Source: Hydractinia symbiolongicarpus | Lineage: Eukaryota > Cnidaria > Hydrozoa > Anthoathecata > Hydractiniidae | Direction of reading: 5' to 3' | DNA length: 64,000 nucleotides | NCBI RefSeq assembly: GCF_029227915.1 | Contig: NC_079879.1 | Coordinates: 5,022,001-5,086,000 of the forward strand | In this document: in pieces, positions 25,213-39,300 of the stretch | Layout of the letters: every line of letters begins with the position of its first letter | Position numbering within the stretch: position 1 is the stretch's first letter | Made by a program: the position numbers and the translations under genes | The notes under the pieces: generated by a model | The model's input: only the letters and a program-made list of their open reading frames with translations | Told to the model about the DNA's origin: nothing | The model's database searches: none

Positions 25213-27395
25213 AACTAACAACATGGAAGAAATATAATTTCTCCTGCCAATAATTATAACTTAATGAATACTTGCAGTTTAAAAATAAATAGTTTTTTTG
25301 TAAATAGGAATAATTTTGTATAAGTAGTATTTTTTTGTGTTTGTAATGTTATTTAGTATTACAATCTCTATTTATTAAGAATTGAAAATAACAGAATTCA
25401 ATAAAAAAAACAATATTTTTTTAATTTATCGGATTACTGTCCCTTTAATGCTCTTGGTAACCAATAACAGACGTAGAAAGAGCCCTGGGAAGAGGTTGCT
25501 TGGTAACCTAATTGTAGGGGGACAACACCAAATTGCGGGAAATTTTACAACCTATTTAAATTTTTAACACCCCTTCCATATTATAAAATTTTGTGAAAGT
25601 CACCCCTTTCTCAATTATACAGATTGAAAAATTTCTGTAAAATTGGACATAATAAATGTTAAAGCATTACAAATACAAGTATATATGTAATACAAGATAA
25701 TTTAACTTTTTGACAAAGAAATAAATCTAATGCATTGAGTTCAAAGAAGCTCTGATAACACAACCCCCGTCTCCCTTTCAGGTATTGTTGTCTCCCCGTA
25801 AAGAATAAAATTGAACCAAATTCAATTGACTAGCTCCCACCCAAAAAAAGGAATTACCATTTTAAAGAATATTGCCACATCTGTTCAGTCATTGAATAAC
25901 ATAGATATTGTCATGTCATGAATAAGCGAGTTTATTCTAGGAATTACCATATCCCACTTGCTACTTACCCACCACAATAATTCTCCCCTGCCTCCCCTAA
26001 AAAAGGTTAGCAGGAGTAATGAGATATCAGCTAAAATATTCATGAAGGCAAGAAAGATACAGTTTGAACTATGCTGTAAGCAATATCTTGCACAAGAAAT
26101 AAAATATTCCAGGATTTGTTGATAAGGCATCATGTCTTTAAAGTTTGCGCGTATGCATTGTGTCTAGAAATGTTAGTTTTAAGAACTATACACTGTAGTC
26201 CACACACCTTAAACGTTAGACATCTTTGATATGAACTGAAAATACTAATAGAAAAATAACTGAATAGAATTGTAATTTTGTAATTATGGTTGGGAATGCA
26301 GTAATTTAGTGGTTATTAAGAAAAAACGTCAACTAAACTATTACTTGCGACCGTATACTTTCACTTAGTCACTGGAACACTAGTCTAAGAATTTGATCAC
26401 ACACGAAGTTAAATTATAAATCACAAAAAAATACAAGACAACTATTCCATCACATCTTCAACCACGTGACATTTTTCATCCATACGTTTAGGACATTCAA
26501 AGGCAATATAGAACATTTATTAAATTTTAGGATGTCGAGATATTGCAGAAAAACATATTGTTTCTATCATTTTAAAAAATATTTACAATCTATATAAAAA
26601 AAATTCTTATAAATTATATATATATTTTATTCGGATTTCATTCAACTTGGAGTAACTTAGGCAAAGTTGAATATTCTTACAGGTATTATCATCCACCTGT
26701 CAGAAGTTTTTGATGTGTGCTGCTATATTGACAGTAAATTTCTACTTTAAAGAAAATATTTATGTTAAGTCTGAACAAAAATAAAACTTCATATCACTTT
26801 TTTTGAATAGGGAAGAAATTTTTGCGGGAAGAAAGTAATTTTTGCGATTTTAACCCTAATCGCAAAATTAAGCTCTACAAAAAGTAAGAAAATGTTAGTT
26901 AGTCGCAAATAAAAAGCTCCGTATTTCCTTGAAAACCTCTCAAATCACCAAAATATTTGGTTAAAACGATGGGTAATGAACGCAATTTAGTATTTTGTGC
27001 GAAAACAGTTTTTGTTGTTCCCGATATAAATATTCGAAATGCAAAATAAAGCGTTAGTTCAGAGTTTTTAATCGGAAATCTAAGTTCTGTATACTGTAAA
27101 AAAAGCCTTTTTAATTTAAGCATCTCAATAGACGAAAGAAAAATCCATAGAATAAACTTTGCGGATAGGGTTTTTTTATATTTATTTCGGAAAACTATAC
27201 TTTCTTTCACGCACTCGATAATTTGATAAAAACCTTTTCTTCAGGGAATTTTTTTTAGTTATATGCGAGAAAGAAAAGCATGATTCACAAAACAATTCTA
27301 GATTTAATTTTGTTGCAATGCTGCAAATATAAAAGTGGAGTACCACTAGGGGATTGGGTTCTAAAGATTAATGGGGGCGAAAGCCATTTGTTATT
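25213..27395. other. Intergenic between two convergent 3' ends
   Basis: There is no recognisable gene. A 'ccctgggaagaggttgcttg' motif at 25483-25502 belongs to the small hairpin-element family seen elsewhere. A TTTATT at 27181-27186 (AATAAA on the minus strand) is a candidate poly(A) signal for AP5B1. Confidence 0.5.
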
Positions 27396-30300
27396 TCACG
27401 TTTTTAAACCTTCTAAAAACGTATTTATCTCGTCCAATAACATGTAATCGTCTGTCGCTATCTTGACGTTTGTTACACCCTCATCGAAGATAAATATTAA
27501 GAGCATATGATTGGATGGAGGTAGAAATATACCAACATATAATTGATTATCTAAATGAATGAAATGTTTTGTACATGAAAGCATATATTACAAAGCTGGC
27601 ATTGTAAGTATGCTGTTACTATGGAAACAAAATCTGAGATAAAATGATTTTAAGCAAAAAATTAATTGTATACACGTTTTTTGTGTTTTTTTATAAGAAA
27701 CAGTTTTTTGACCTGAGCCTCAATTTTCTTAGCAAAAAAATCTGAATATAGGCTGAAATTTTCTTAAAATGTTCTTAATTTTTCTTCCTTAATTTTGACT
27801 TTCTCGATCTAAACTAGTTGCATACTTTTATGTGAAGTGATAGTTATGTATTTTATTGAATACATCATTTATTTTTAATGAAGAAAAAAGACTTCTTTAG
27901 TTATTTTCAGGATAAATCTATGTTAGGATGTATATTTGACTTGATTGTGTTGTGTTTTGACATTAAGGTGTTTTAGTACCTAAATGTAAATATCAAGGTC
28001 TCCAAAAATTTAAAAAGTTTAACATGCTGGGGATTTTCTTTCAATTTTCAAGTTTTCGAGGTATTTGAGGCTCATTTTCTTATAAAGATATTTCTTATAA
28101 AGAAAAAAAACGTGCACTCGATAAACAGGTAATACCATACCTTTTCTAGCTATAACAAACTGACGCAAACGTTCAGTTATATATTCCAGTGGCGTGTTTC
28201 CAAGATGGTGTATCGACTGTGTGTGCTTCCTGTTACTATAAGTTGTAAAAAGCAAAGTTAACACAAAAATAAAATTAGCATACTAAGTTAGCTTAGTAAA
28301 AATCAATTTTTGAGGTCTCGCAAAAATAAAAGAATTTGTGTTATAGTTAAAATAATATAAACAGTGAAGCAATCCAGTGTTGTAACAACAAGAGAGATTT
28401 TTTTTTACTTGATAGATGAAACCTTTAATAAGAATTTGACGATTAGAAGACGAACTTACGAAGAGACTTCATCTTGTGTTAAGTACTTCCAAAGGGAATC
28501 AAATAGACACAGCTCATCATCCTTGATAAAAATAACAAAATACAGTTAAACTTTTCCGAAGCAGACATCTAAGACGGACAATTGATTTGTCCTATACGAA
28601 GTCTTATAAAAACCGCTAACATCTCTGAAGTAGACACCTGATAGAAAGACTATATAACTGGCGAAGAATGCAATTTATTCACTAGGTGAGACCAGCTGCC
28701 CTTTTCTAACAAAAAATAACAGTTTCTTATCAAGAGAGCGAAATATTTTTGCTTCACCTTCTTGTCCTCTATCACCATCAAAGGTTTGAAAAGATCTTCA
28801 AATTTCAATTGGAATGGGTGTAAATTTACCATACAGCATTTGTTATCATCGTCCATATAACTCACGCTAAAAAGAAATCACGATTTGTTTTCGTTCATTC
28901 AGTCATAGTAACTACGTACGAAAAGATTGCTGAACTACAAGAAGGGCGTATCAAATTAACGCCCGTTCAAAAAATACCCATGTTAAAAATTGAAAAAAAT
29001 TAGAACGACAGTTCAGCTAAAATTAATTCGTTAATTTTTTTATTCGTGCATTTATTTATTCATTCATTCATTCGTGCATTCATTTATTCATTTGTGCATT
29101 TATTCATTCATTCATTCATTCGTGCATTCATTCATTCATTCATTCGTGCATTCATTTATTAATTTGTGCATTCATTTAAATATTCATCCATTAACTCATT
29201 CGTCTAGTCATTCAATTACATCAATTTAACTAACCAAACATCAAACAAAGATGGTTGAGGTTTCCTTGGTGTAAACTTGACAGTAATCACTTCTCCTAAA
29301 AATAAAATCATTTATATTGCGAGTAAACATAAAATATTGGATTCCACACCAGCAACTATGAACTTCTCTATCTAGCGAATAAAATGTATATTCCCTTTAG
29401 CTATAGGTCAATTTCTTGATGTAACGAATATCAAATTAATCAAAATTTTGTTTCAGAGAACATCCCATAATAAAAAGCAGCGAGGTTGACGAAATTTAAA
29501 CGACCTTTTGGAGAGAGAAAATTTACTGAAATATTTGTAAGATAAGTAGAGCTCAGCAAGTAAACAAGTTAACTAAAGGGTATTATATATTAATCTCCCA
29601 ATCCACATTTGATGGCACAACGACCTTGTATCAACAAATTTTCGATCGCTTTAATTGAATTTCGTAGAATTTGAACAGATTGAAAGAATCATGTTCGCCT
29701 AATGATTCAATCACACCTTCACTTGCTGACAGTCACGTGATTATAATTTGCCAATCAATTGAAATACCAACTGAATAGATTTTAAACTCCGTATAAGTTA
29801 TCTTGCATTAAATTTCTGCACTTTCGACGAAATCAATTTTGACAGTGCCAAATGTTAACAGATTCTCAGGAGCACCAAAAATGATCATTTAAGTGATAAT
29901 CTCTTAAATAAAAGCGACCAGTCTAGTAAATTCTAGTAAATGTATTAAATTTGTTTACCTTTTGTTTTGTTTTCAGTTAATGATTTTTTAAACATATAAG
30001 GACAAGATGCACCTACATAGAAAACACTGATATCAATCACTCACTTCCAATAAATGTAGATGAAGTATTATACTAGTCATTAGACCATGGAAAATCAACG
30101 ATATCTCTTGTCTTATATATTCCGTTTTTCACATTATCACCAGTCATGGATATTCTGGACAGAGTAGTGATTCCGCTACCATTTTGAACAAAATACAAAG
30201 TTTAATGAAGGAGACCTGTCGGTATCCCCTCGATTGTCCTTATTTTATCGCATTTGGCGTGTCTGAGACAGAACACGGGTTTTAATTTAAAAGAAATAAC

Positions 30301-33300
30301 GTTTGTAAAAACACACCGTTGTGAGCAAACTTTGCATAAATTATTTTGCAAAAAAGCATAACTTTCGATATATTTCAAATACTAATTATTACCTTGGATT
30401 TTTTCAAATGGTCCCGATGTTGTTATGGTAACTTCAATAGCAAACAATTTATCTGGAGAATCTGGCACATTGTCATCCTAAAATATTTTGACATCAAATG
30501 TAAATTTATCAATTTCGAAAAGATTGAGATTTACAGAATGAGATCTGTCACAAAACCAACTAACATTAATAATGTTAATTTTATTAAAATATAAAAATGG
30601 GATGGTTTTCCAGGTTTTTCCCCCGCACTGGGGCTAACAATTCAGACACTGAAATTTTATTTTCGCGAATTTAGCCAAGTTTCCTTAAATTTTTGATAAA
30701 AATATGCGAAGGTAAATATTAATATATTTTTGCTAGATCACTTCGCAAAATTTTATAACTGTAAAAAAACCTTCAATTTACCCCTTATGGAAAATGTTTT
30801 AAGTACCTTCCGAAGAAGAAAATTGATTTGAGAAATTTTGCCAGACGTTTAAAGAATTTGGTTTCTCACTTATTTGGAAATCATGAGAATGGAAAAACCT
30901 TGGGAAGATACCATGCAACGCGAGTGTCAGAATTATACCATCAAAAAACGTATAATTTAAGAGTTATTGGTAGGCTACGATTAAGTTTGTTATAAAATAC
31001 GTTTATCCTAAACAGAAAAAAAGCCAAGATTCAAATAACTTTCTAAATTTCCCTACAGACCCTTTTGTAATTTCAAATAAACTACTACCGCAGTATCAAT
31101 AAAATGTTGATATAAAGTATCGTGTTCGCGATACCATGTTTCGTCTTGTGGGTCATAGGCTACTTGTGTTGGCATGGAAACAAATTTAATACAAGCAACT
31201 TACAAATTCTAGGGAAAACGTGTGAGTAATATCACTATCGAATTCTGTTGCTTTCATGGCTGCATGATACGCTGTTAATAGATCTAAAAAAAATCAAAAC
31301 TCGTTGTAGCTTTAAGAGAAGAAAGTAACAAATAAATGATCGAAGGAATGAGCGGGAAAAATTCCTACCCCCCCCCCCCCCCTTTCTACACACCCTAGGT
31401 TGTTTAAAATAACCTACATAGTATATAGGTCTCCTATATTCGTGGTTTAGTTTTAAAAGTTTCTTTTAAGACGCTTACACATTGCGAATGGTTGCTTAAC
31501 TAAACCAAAGTACAATGTTTATTTGATATAACATTTATAATGCGATACCTTCAGTAGCATTAACGGTTAATGTATTCCCTCGACATAACTCCTCAGATTG
31601 AGGTAATCTAAAAAAGAAACGGCTTTAACACTCACACTAAAATCAGCCTTCCAAAAGCAATCTGATTAGTTAGACAACCTTTTGGCTATTGCGTTATCCA
31701 GATATCTTCTCCGGTAGAAATCTTCGCAACTTAACAACAAAGCTGTAAAACTTCTACAAGTTGGAGGACTAAGATATATTTGGCCGAGGTACGATCATGG
31801 CACGATATACTTACAGTGTGAATGATAGAAAGTTTGTTTTGGCTGGAGTGATAAGAAGCGAACTTTCGGATGTCGAAGGGTTGGAAGTAACTATGAAAGA
31901 TGTAATGTTGAATTGTAACTTTTCGGAAATTAGTTTAAGCAAAAATCCTGAATTTCACTAGGATCATGGTATATATCGCCATGCTACATTTGTACAAGCT
32001 TGGTGGAATTAGAGTTGCTTAACAGTTTAAATTTAAAGACCAAGTTTTAATAGGGCTGGATGCAGTCCTATTCATAGTTATTTATCTGCAACTCATAGCC
32101 GAGCTGAAAAATCAAACAGGGCTGAAATCTTCAACCGGGATAAAAGTGTGCTATAAACAGATTTTTTCTGCCAGTACAAGCTAGATGTCGCAACATACCT
32201 AATTTTATCAATCTAAATAACTCACCGATTAAATTAGTACCACCCTCATCAGTCTTACATGAGTGGTTTGATGACAAGAGGATGTTTTCATACTAAAACA
32301 CACAAAAACATGCATTATTACACGAGGAAGAACAATAAAAAAAGGTACTGCAATTCAGATAATAAACATACATATTCAGGCGATATGTTCCCAATGATGA
32401 GATATGTAAACAGTGCTCTGTCACAGAGATCTGCCAATTACGTCAAGGAATATTGTTATACTAGCCGTTAACCGTGGAAAAATCCACAGGGTCGTCCGTC
32501 ATTAAATTACACGCTATTATGTGAGCAAGTTGCACGACACTTTTTTTGCAGACAGACGGACAAAATACGGTCATTATTATAGAGACTAGTTGGTGGCCCG
32601 TGAAAAATCCACCGATTCACCCGTTCTTTTTATACCGCATTTCATGCGTCTCGATATTTGTGGTACCATTGTGCGTGAAATTTTGTGTAGAAATATCCAC
32701 GGGGTCGCCTATCTTTAAATTACACGCTATTTCGTGTGCCCATTGCACAACACCTTTCTTGCTGTCAGCAAGAAAAGTGTTGTGTAATGGGCACACAAAT
32801 GGACAGACAAAATATTATTTTACTATTCTTATAGAGACAGACTCAACTATAAAACAACCTATGTTTATTATTGCGTATTGCGTAAATGTAACTGTACACA
32901 GGCTAGTGATACAGAGGCTAGTGAGGTATATCCCCTTACAAGTCTCTTAGTAACAATAAAAAAAGACGTAAGAAAATAACAAATATTAAAAAGGATACTG
33001 TTGTTGTGAAAAGATTGTGAGATGTTCCATAGTAAGCAAGCCACATCTGAAAAAAGAAAGTCGTAACAGAAGTCAAAAGATTACAATGAATTTATACAAA
33101 AGATTATATAAATGACTTTATTTCTTTTTTAATTTTTTTCACTCAGGTAAAATATAGCCCTTTTCCAAGATGAATTTCCAGAACGTTTTATGATTGGCCG
33201 CAATCCTTACCATATTTAACTTGCGGCATTTTCGATGTTTTCAATATGTTTTTACAAACAGAAAGCAGTAGGTTTCCATTTTTCCAACTACAGTTTTTCA

Positions 33301-36300
33301 TTTGCGCAGTTCTTGAAATGTGCTTTAATTTTTCAATGATGAGCTAGTGTATATAAAATAAACATACATAAGCATATATCCACATATAGAACAGACATTT
33401 AAAAGATGTATATATAAAATACGTGGCATAGTGCATCCCATATTAATGCAGGCCTATATAAACACGAAGCAGACTTATATAGACATGTAACCGCAGTCGA
33501 CAAGCACAACAAATTGCAAAACTTTTGATGAGTGTTATGTTTAAAACTTTACATGCACATAAGTCGTTGATCTATATATCACCAATCACGATATATCATT
33601 GATATATATAAAATATAGCTACTACGTAAATGACAACAAGTACCATGGGGCATATATCAGGTGCCAGTGCTACTTTTTCAATCATTGAAAGGTAGTATTT
33701 CAAGTTATTTAAGATATCTTTCACGTTGAATCTTAGGAGATGTTGAGTGATACTTTTAAGAAGCACGTTGGAACTAAAACAAACAAACAAAAGATATTGT
33801 TTAAATGCAATGATTGGCTGCTAAGACACAGTCTTGGATTTCGATCAGGGGTCAAAATGTCACAACATGGTTTAAATCTCAAATTTGTTTACCAAAACAA
33901 ACACACATCATTTTAAATTTTCGAGCCAGTAATAGCTACCTTTCGTCAAGATTAATTTTGTCACAAAAATCGATAGTGCTCGGAACGACACGTAACGTAT
34001 ATACTGTAAGATCTTCAACCAGTCTGAAATTATAAAGTCACCAGTGTGAACATACAGCCTTTTATATAACCACTTCAACAAATATTGGATAGAAATGTTG
34101 TTACAAAACAAATTCTCTGAAAAAGTATTCTGCAAAACTTAACTAAGGCAACTAAAATCCTTTTATAAACTTTCCGCTTAAGAATTTAAAAATAGAAACA
34201 AATGAATACAAAAAAATAAAAGGAAAACAAAGGAATTACTTTAATATTTTTTCTTTAAACTGACCCTCGCCATGTTTGTATAACTGATACAGTCCATGAA
34301 ACAAAACTGCTGTTTCTTTACAAGTTTTTGTATGCCTTGCATGACTGACCATACCATTAAATATATTAGTTTGTGTTGTGAGCGACCATTCTAAAAAGTT
34401 TGTATATCAATATTACAACAGTAACTTAATAGTAAAATTTAGTAGCCAATTTACATTTTGCATTTTTCAAAATTTTAGGAAGGTGGGGAAACTACTTAAA
34501 AGAACTAGCAAGGTTTTAATATTAAATTTCCAAAATCAGGAATGTTACAATTCTTAAAGAAAGGTTTGTCGAAATGATTCTTATAAAAAAAAGCTAGTCC
34601 TTCAAGAAACAAATACATTACACAATAATATTTAAAAAAGTCTGATTGCCTATAATCTTGTTTTACATGCACTATAAAAACTGTAGGAAATACATGTATT
34701 ACACATCACATATTGAAATATAAAGCTGTCAACTTACTTGATGATGTGTGTTGTGTAATATGTGCCAAGCAGTCCAGCTTAGAGTTAAAGATATCTTTAA
34801 AAACGAAGAAAAACAAATTTCATGACAATAGGTGACGTGTATAAATGCTTCCACTGTAGATTTATTTTTCCCTTTTGAATTATAAAGAAAGATGTGTCAT
34901 ACCATAACAATCATAAATAGTTGGTTCCAATATTGGAAATGCATGCAAACTTGCTGGAACTTTTAACTCATTTGGAAGTCTCTACAAATACAAATGGTAA
35001 ATTGATTTAAAACGTCAAAAAACAAACAACTAAATATATTTAGGAAAAATGTAGAATAACTTTTTTTACTCCAGGTGTAAATAAATTGATGATTACAGCC
35101 ATTCTTGACCTAAAATTCTGACTAAAATATTTGATTGAATAAATACTAACTGGAAACATTCAAGATGAAAAAACTTTTTGCAAATGGTCCAACATCCTAT
35201 AATTCGAAATCTCAATAACTTAAAAGAGATTTTCGGTACTGGGGGAGGTTTAAATTATAGAACTGCTGCTGTATTACTTTTATACACATCCCAAAACAAG
35301 TTTGTTTCGCTGTATTGCAGGTAATCAGCTCTTGATTCAGACCTACTGTTATACTCATTACACTACCCTGCTACAAGAAATAATAAATGAATATCTGGCA
35401 ACATATTTAGCAATACTTTTTTCGGTTTTGAAAAAAAGTTAAACGATACCGGATATATATATTACAACGTTTATTTTTGGTGGACACAAAGGCATGCACA
35501 TGGTACATTTTTTAAAAATATTTTTGCTATTCATTGGTCATTTTCGCATGCGTCCAAAGGTGTCAGCCACAGTAAAGAAAAGAAGTTTATACAAACTAAC
35601 CTGTATATAGTTTTCAATCCAATATGTTACTATTTGTCTTTGCTCATAAGGCAGCTGCTGTAGTTCCTTTAACATCAAAAGTTTCCTATACAACAAAAGA
35701 ATGCGCAACAGAGTAAATCTTGCAAGCGATTAATTTTTAGTGAAATATTAATCTCCAGGCGGAATAAGTATATAGTTAATCCAAACAAAAGCAATGTTTT
35801 TTATCAGTATGTTTCTTAATGTTGTGAAATTTGTACTCTGCATGTCCCCTTTTAATCAGTGTACTTTTGAGCAAATACTTTACTGGTTTAGCAGTTAAGT
35901 TTCTTTTAAAAAAGATGAATTTGTGATTCAGGATTGACATACTATCAAGACCAAGATGCACATTAACAGTATCACACCTACAAAGTCCAAAAGCTTGGTT
36001 TCCATCGAGAAAAAAATTCATTGTGTCACCGTTGTGTCACAAATGTAGCACAAGAGCTGTAAGATATGCATGTTGTGACGTTTATTAACAAATATTTAAA
36101 AGAGAAAAAAATTCAAATTCAAAATTGAACAAGTATGATGCATAAAAAAGAGTATAAAAGCTTCAGAACAGTTGTGCTACCCCACAAACACAACATGTTT
36201 CTTAAGCGCCTATATCCTGCGACATTAGCACATTGTTAGACCCGAGTATGACAGTCTTGTGACAAAAGAACTTAATTGCAAACAAAGAATCATCAAATCT

Positions 36301-39300
36301 CTGCGACAGTGAGTATAGTCTCGATGTATCTCTTTTTTTTTAACTTACATAAGAACAGACATCAGCCAGGTTTCATCAAGTTGTTGAAATAAAGATGGAT
36401 AGTTGTTCTAAAAAAACATTTAACTGTGAGATGAATATAAAATTAATGACGAACAAAACAAAAATTATAACAAAACTTAACTCCACAATGATACACACAT
36501 TTAAAAATTAAATTTCTTGATTACAATAAATTTATAGTCAAATAAAAATTTATTACCTGCATAAACACTGAAACGTAGATTAGTGCTAAATTCCACGATT
36601 GACTGGAGTACATTAGGAGTGTCCCAAGAACCTTAAAAGTATCAACAATCACAAGCCACTGACATATTTACTATATGTCATTATCAAAAAAAACAACATC
36701 TGTAAAGCGTTCCCTACATGCATTGTCACTAGAAGAAAAACTGTAAACAATTATATCAATATGATAAATCAATTTATTGTACGTTTTTTAGAATGATTTT
36801 TTAAAATGCTTTATGTTTGCTTACCCAACCTGCTAAAGGGGATCATAGTGCATTTAAACTTTTCATTTGATTAAAGTAAGACAAGAACAGTCACCACACA
36901 AATAAATGATTGCTTGGACACCAATTACACTCATGCTAAGCAGAAAGTTCAATTTAATTAGTCATGGTGTCTGTTGTGACTTGAATTTAGCCATATCTTA
37001 CACTGAAATGTGAACACTCCATCACTTGTCTTTAATAATATTAGCAAATACAAAAAATTTGTATCAACAAAATCTTACCAATTTTGGAATTTTACTTTTT
37101 TCTAAATATGGCAGCACCTTAAAAAATAAAATCATGCTAATTATCAATTAACGTATGTGGTGTGAACATTTGGTGTGACTTCCATAAAGCATAAAATAGT
37201 TGTAAGCAAAACTCTGGGATTTGGGTAAATTTTTGATATGCATGTTTAATTTCCATTTGTTATAAAGTTATTATAACATTTTTTGTATAGCGAAGAAGGT
37301 TCAAAATATAGGCATTACTATAGCAAAGACAATAAAGTCGACCTTTCTCGATTAGTCCTATTACGCAAAACCAACCAACCAAATGTTTTTGTGTTAAGAC
37401 TGTTATGGACATGTTTAAAATACATGCAGATTTGAGACACTATCACCTTCTTCAATTCTTAAGATATCAAAGAAATCATTTATATTCTTTAAATAATAGA
37501 TATATCAATCTTTAACATACCTTTGGTACAAGTTGAAGCAAGCCTGTTGGAGAAAGAGTGCTCATTTGTTTGATCAAATATAATGAACACTTGCTTACAT
37601 CAAAGCTACACACCTTGGAAACAATAAAATAAAAAAATAAACTGCGAAAACAAAAATGGGAACTCGCTAGTAACAAGTTGCAGATGCACAAGACACAGGT
37701 TTACTGGCAAAATAATCTGAAGGTTTTTCTTCTTTTTTTAGACTGTTTCTAAGTTTATTTTTGCTACAATTTTTATCACACACAAATGTAAAAAAGACCT
37801 GAAACTAATATAAAGCAAATACCAAGGGGAAAATACATAAAATATGAATTACCTTGTCTGCTTCTTTATTGCTAAGAATAAAAACATAATAATTTAAATG
37901 ACATAGCCAACATTTACTTTTCTATATAGTCAAGCTTTGCATTGATGAAGACTAGTTGACAAAGTTAAACTAACCTCTGCATTTTTTGCATTGCATGATT
38001 AAATATACACCCAACTAAAATCTAAAATAAGATTTATGAAAATATTTTTTATGACAAATAACACAAAGGACAGTGTATGAATTGCAATACTAGTTGCGTT
38101 TTTCTTCGGATTATTTTAGATTAGATTTTTCTTAAGTCACTATATTACAAATTAAAACACAAATAAATTCTAACCAGATGACTATTGGATGCAAATGATC
38201 TTTCTTCAATGGATGTTGCCAGGAAACTTTGCAGCTGTTCACACAAAATTCCCTAGAGATAATAAAGCATAACCATCCACTGCAAAGTGTATCTTTAAGT
38301 TAGATTGATATACTATGCAAAATTAATTGTCAAAAATGGAAAACAATTTCTGATTTATTTGTTTTAAATTATTTTCCTTCACTCCACTTATTTATTAATG
38401 CACAGCCTTTTATATTTTGCGTTTAACCATTTTTGCTTGAACCCGGAAAACCTTATTACAATCTTTTTATTCTAAATTCAAACAGCGATTCTTCTAAAAC
38501 TTTAATCTACATACATGCTTTCGTTGAGAGACATAAAATGTATTTTTTAGAATACCTCATAGGCTTCTTCTAGCATACACAAACATTCACTAGAGGTTTT
38601 TCTTATTAATGGTTGACCAGAATTTACCTAAAAACAAAAAACAAATGTAATTGCTAAAAAAAAACTCTTAAGAAAAAACACAAACAGAAGATCCATAAAA
38701 GTTTCAGGACTATACTTAAAACATATAAATATAAAAAAAATGTTTTTAACAAGTAGCTGACATCATCTCCTTGTAACTGTTTGTCGCTCTAGTGAAGTAG
38801 ATTTTTTTACACAGCTAATGGTTAAACTTACAATAGTGTTGTTACTATATCAGTCTACTTTACAAAATCTTAGAAGTTTATATGTTGTTCTAAAGCCTTT
38901 TTAGTTATTATATTTAACACAAATTAAATATTTTTTTCTTCCTCAGGTTTGTTTTTTGTGGTTGCACACTTTATTAAATATTTCATTTTTCAGATATTTT
39001 TTTTTTCATAAGTAATTGCAAATTTTAATTATAAACTACACAGCTCATATAAAGAAGTTTTAAAAAACCACTGGAACTAGCTCTGTTTGTGTTAACCATA
39101 TAAAAACATCAGCTTGAACGTGCTGCATGAAGATAAACATGTTATCTGCAAGGTTTTTATCATACAATCCACATTCCAAGTACAAGACCCCCTTATTAGT
39201 CACTAATAAGGGGGTTAGTCTTTACCTTTATATTGGTAAATTTGTCTTTAAACTTGGAAATAATTACATAATTGGATTTTTTCCTTTTCTATCATAAACA

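Noticed and set aside
28650-28757. Continuation of AP5B1 exon 28 down to 28650
   Set aside because: Open, but it cannot join the next exons in phase. Stopping at the donor after 28758 gives a clean join to 28460-28521, which encodes the conserved FDSLW segment.
31079-31190. Minus-strand stretch reading MPTQVAYDPQDETW as an extra AP5B1 exon
   Set aside because: It has no good flanking splice sites, and the frame already runs cleanly from the exon at 31204 to the exon at 30393, matching the human order SLELRF then QLYAPLEAVHV.
32999-33046. Direct splicing of AP5B1 exon 18 (34240-34390) to this exon
   Set aside because: That join breaks frame with the next exon. Adding the exon 33644-33773, which has its own good splice sites and trunk-like sequence, restores frame at every junction.
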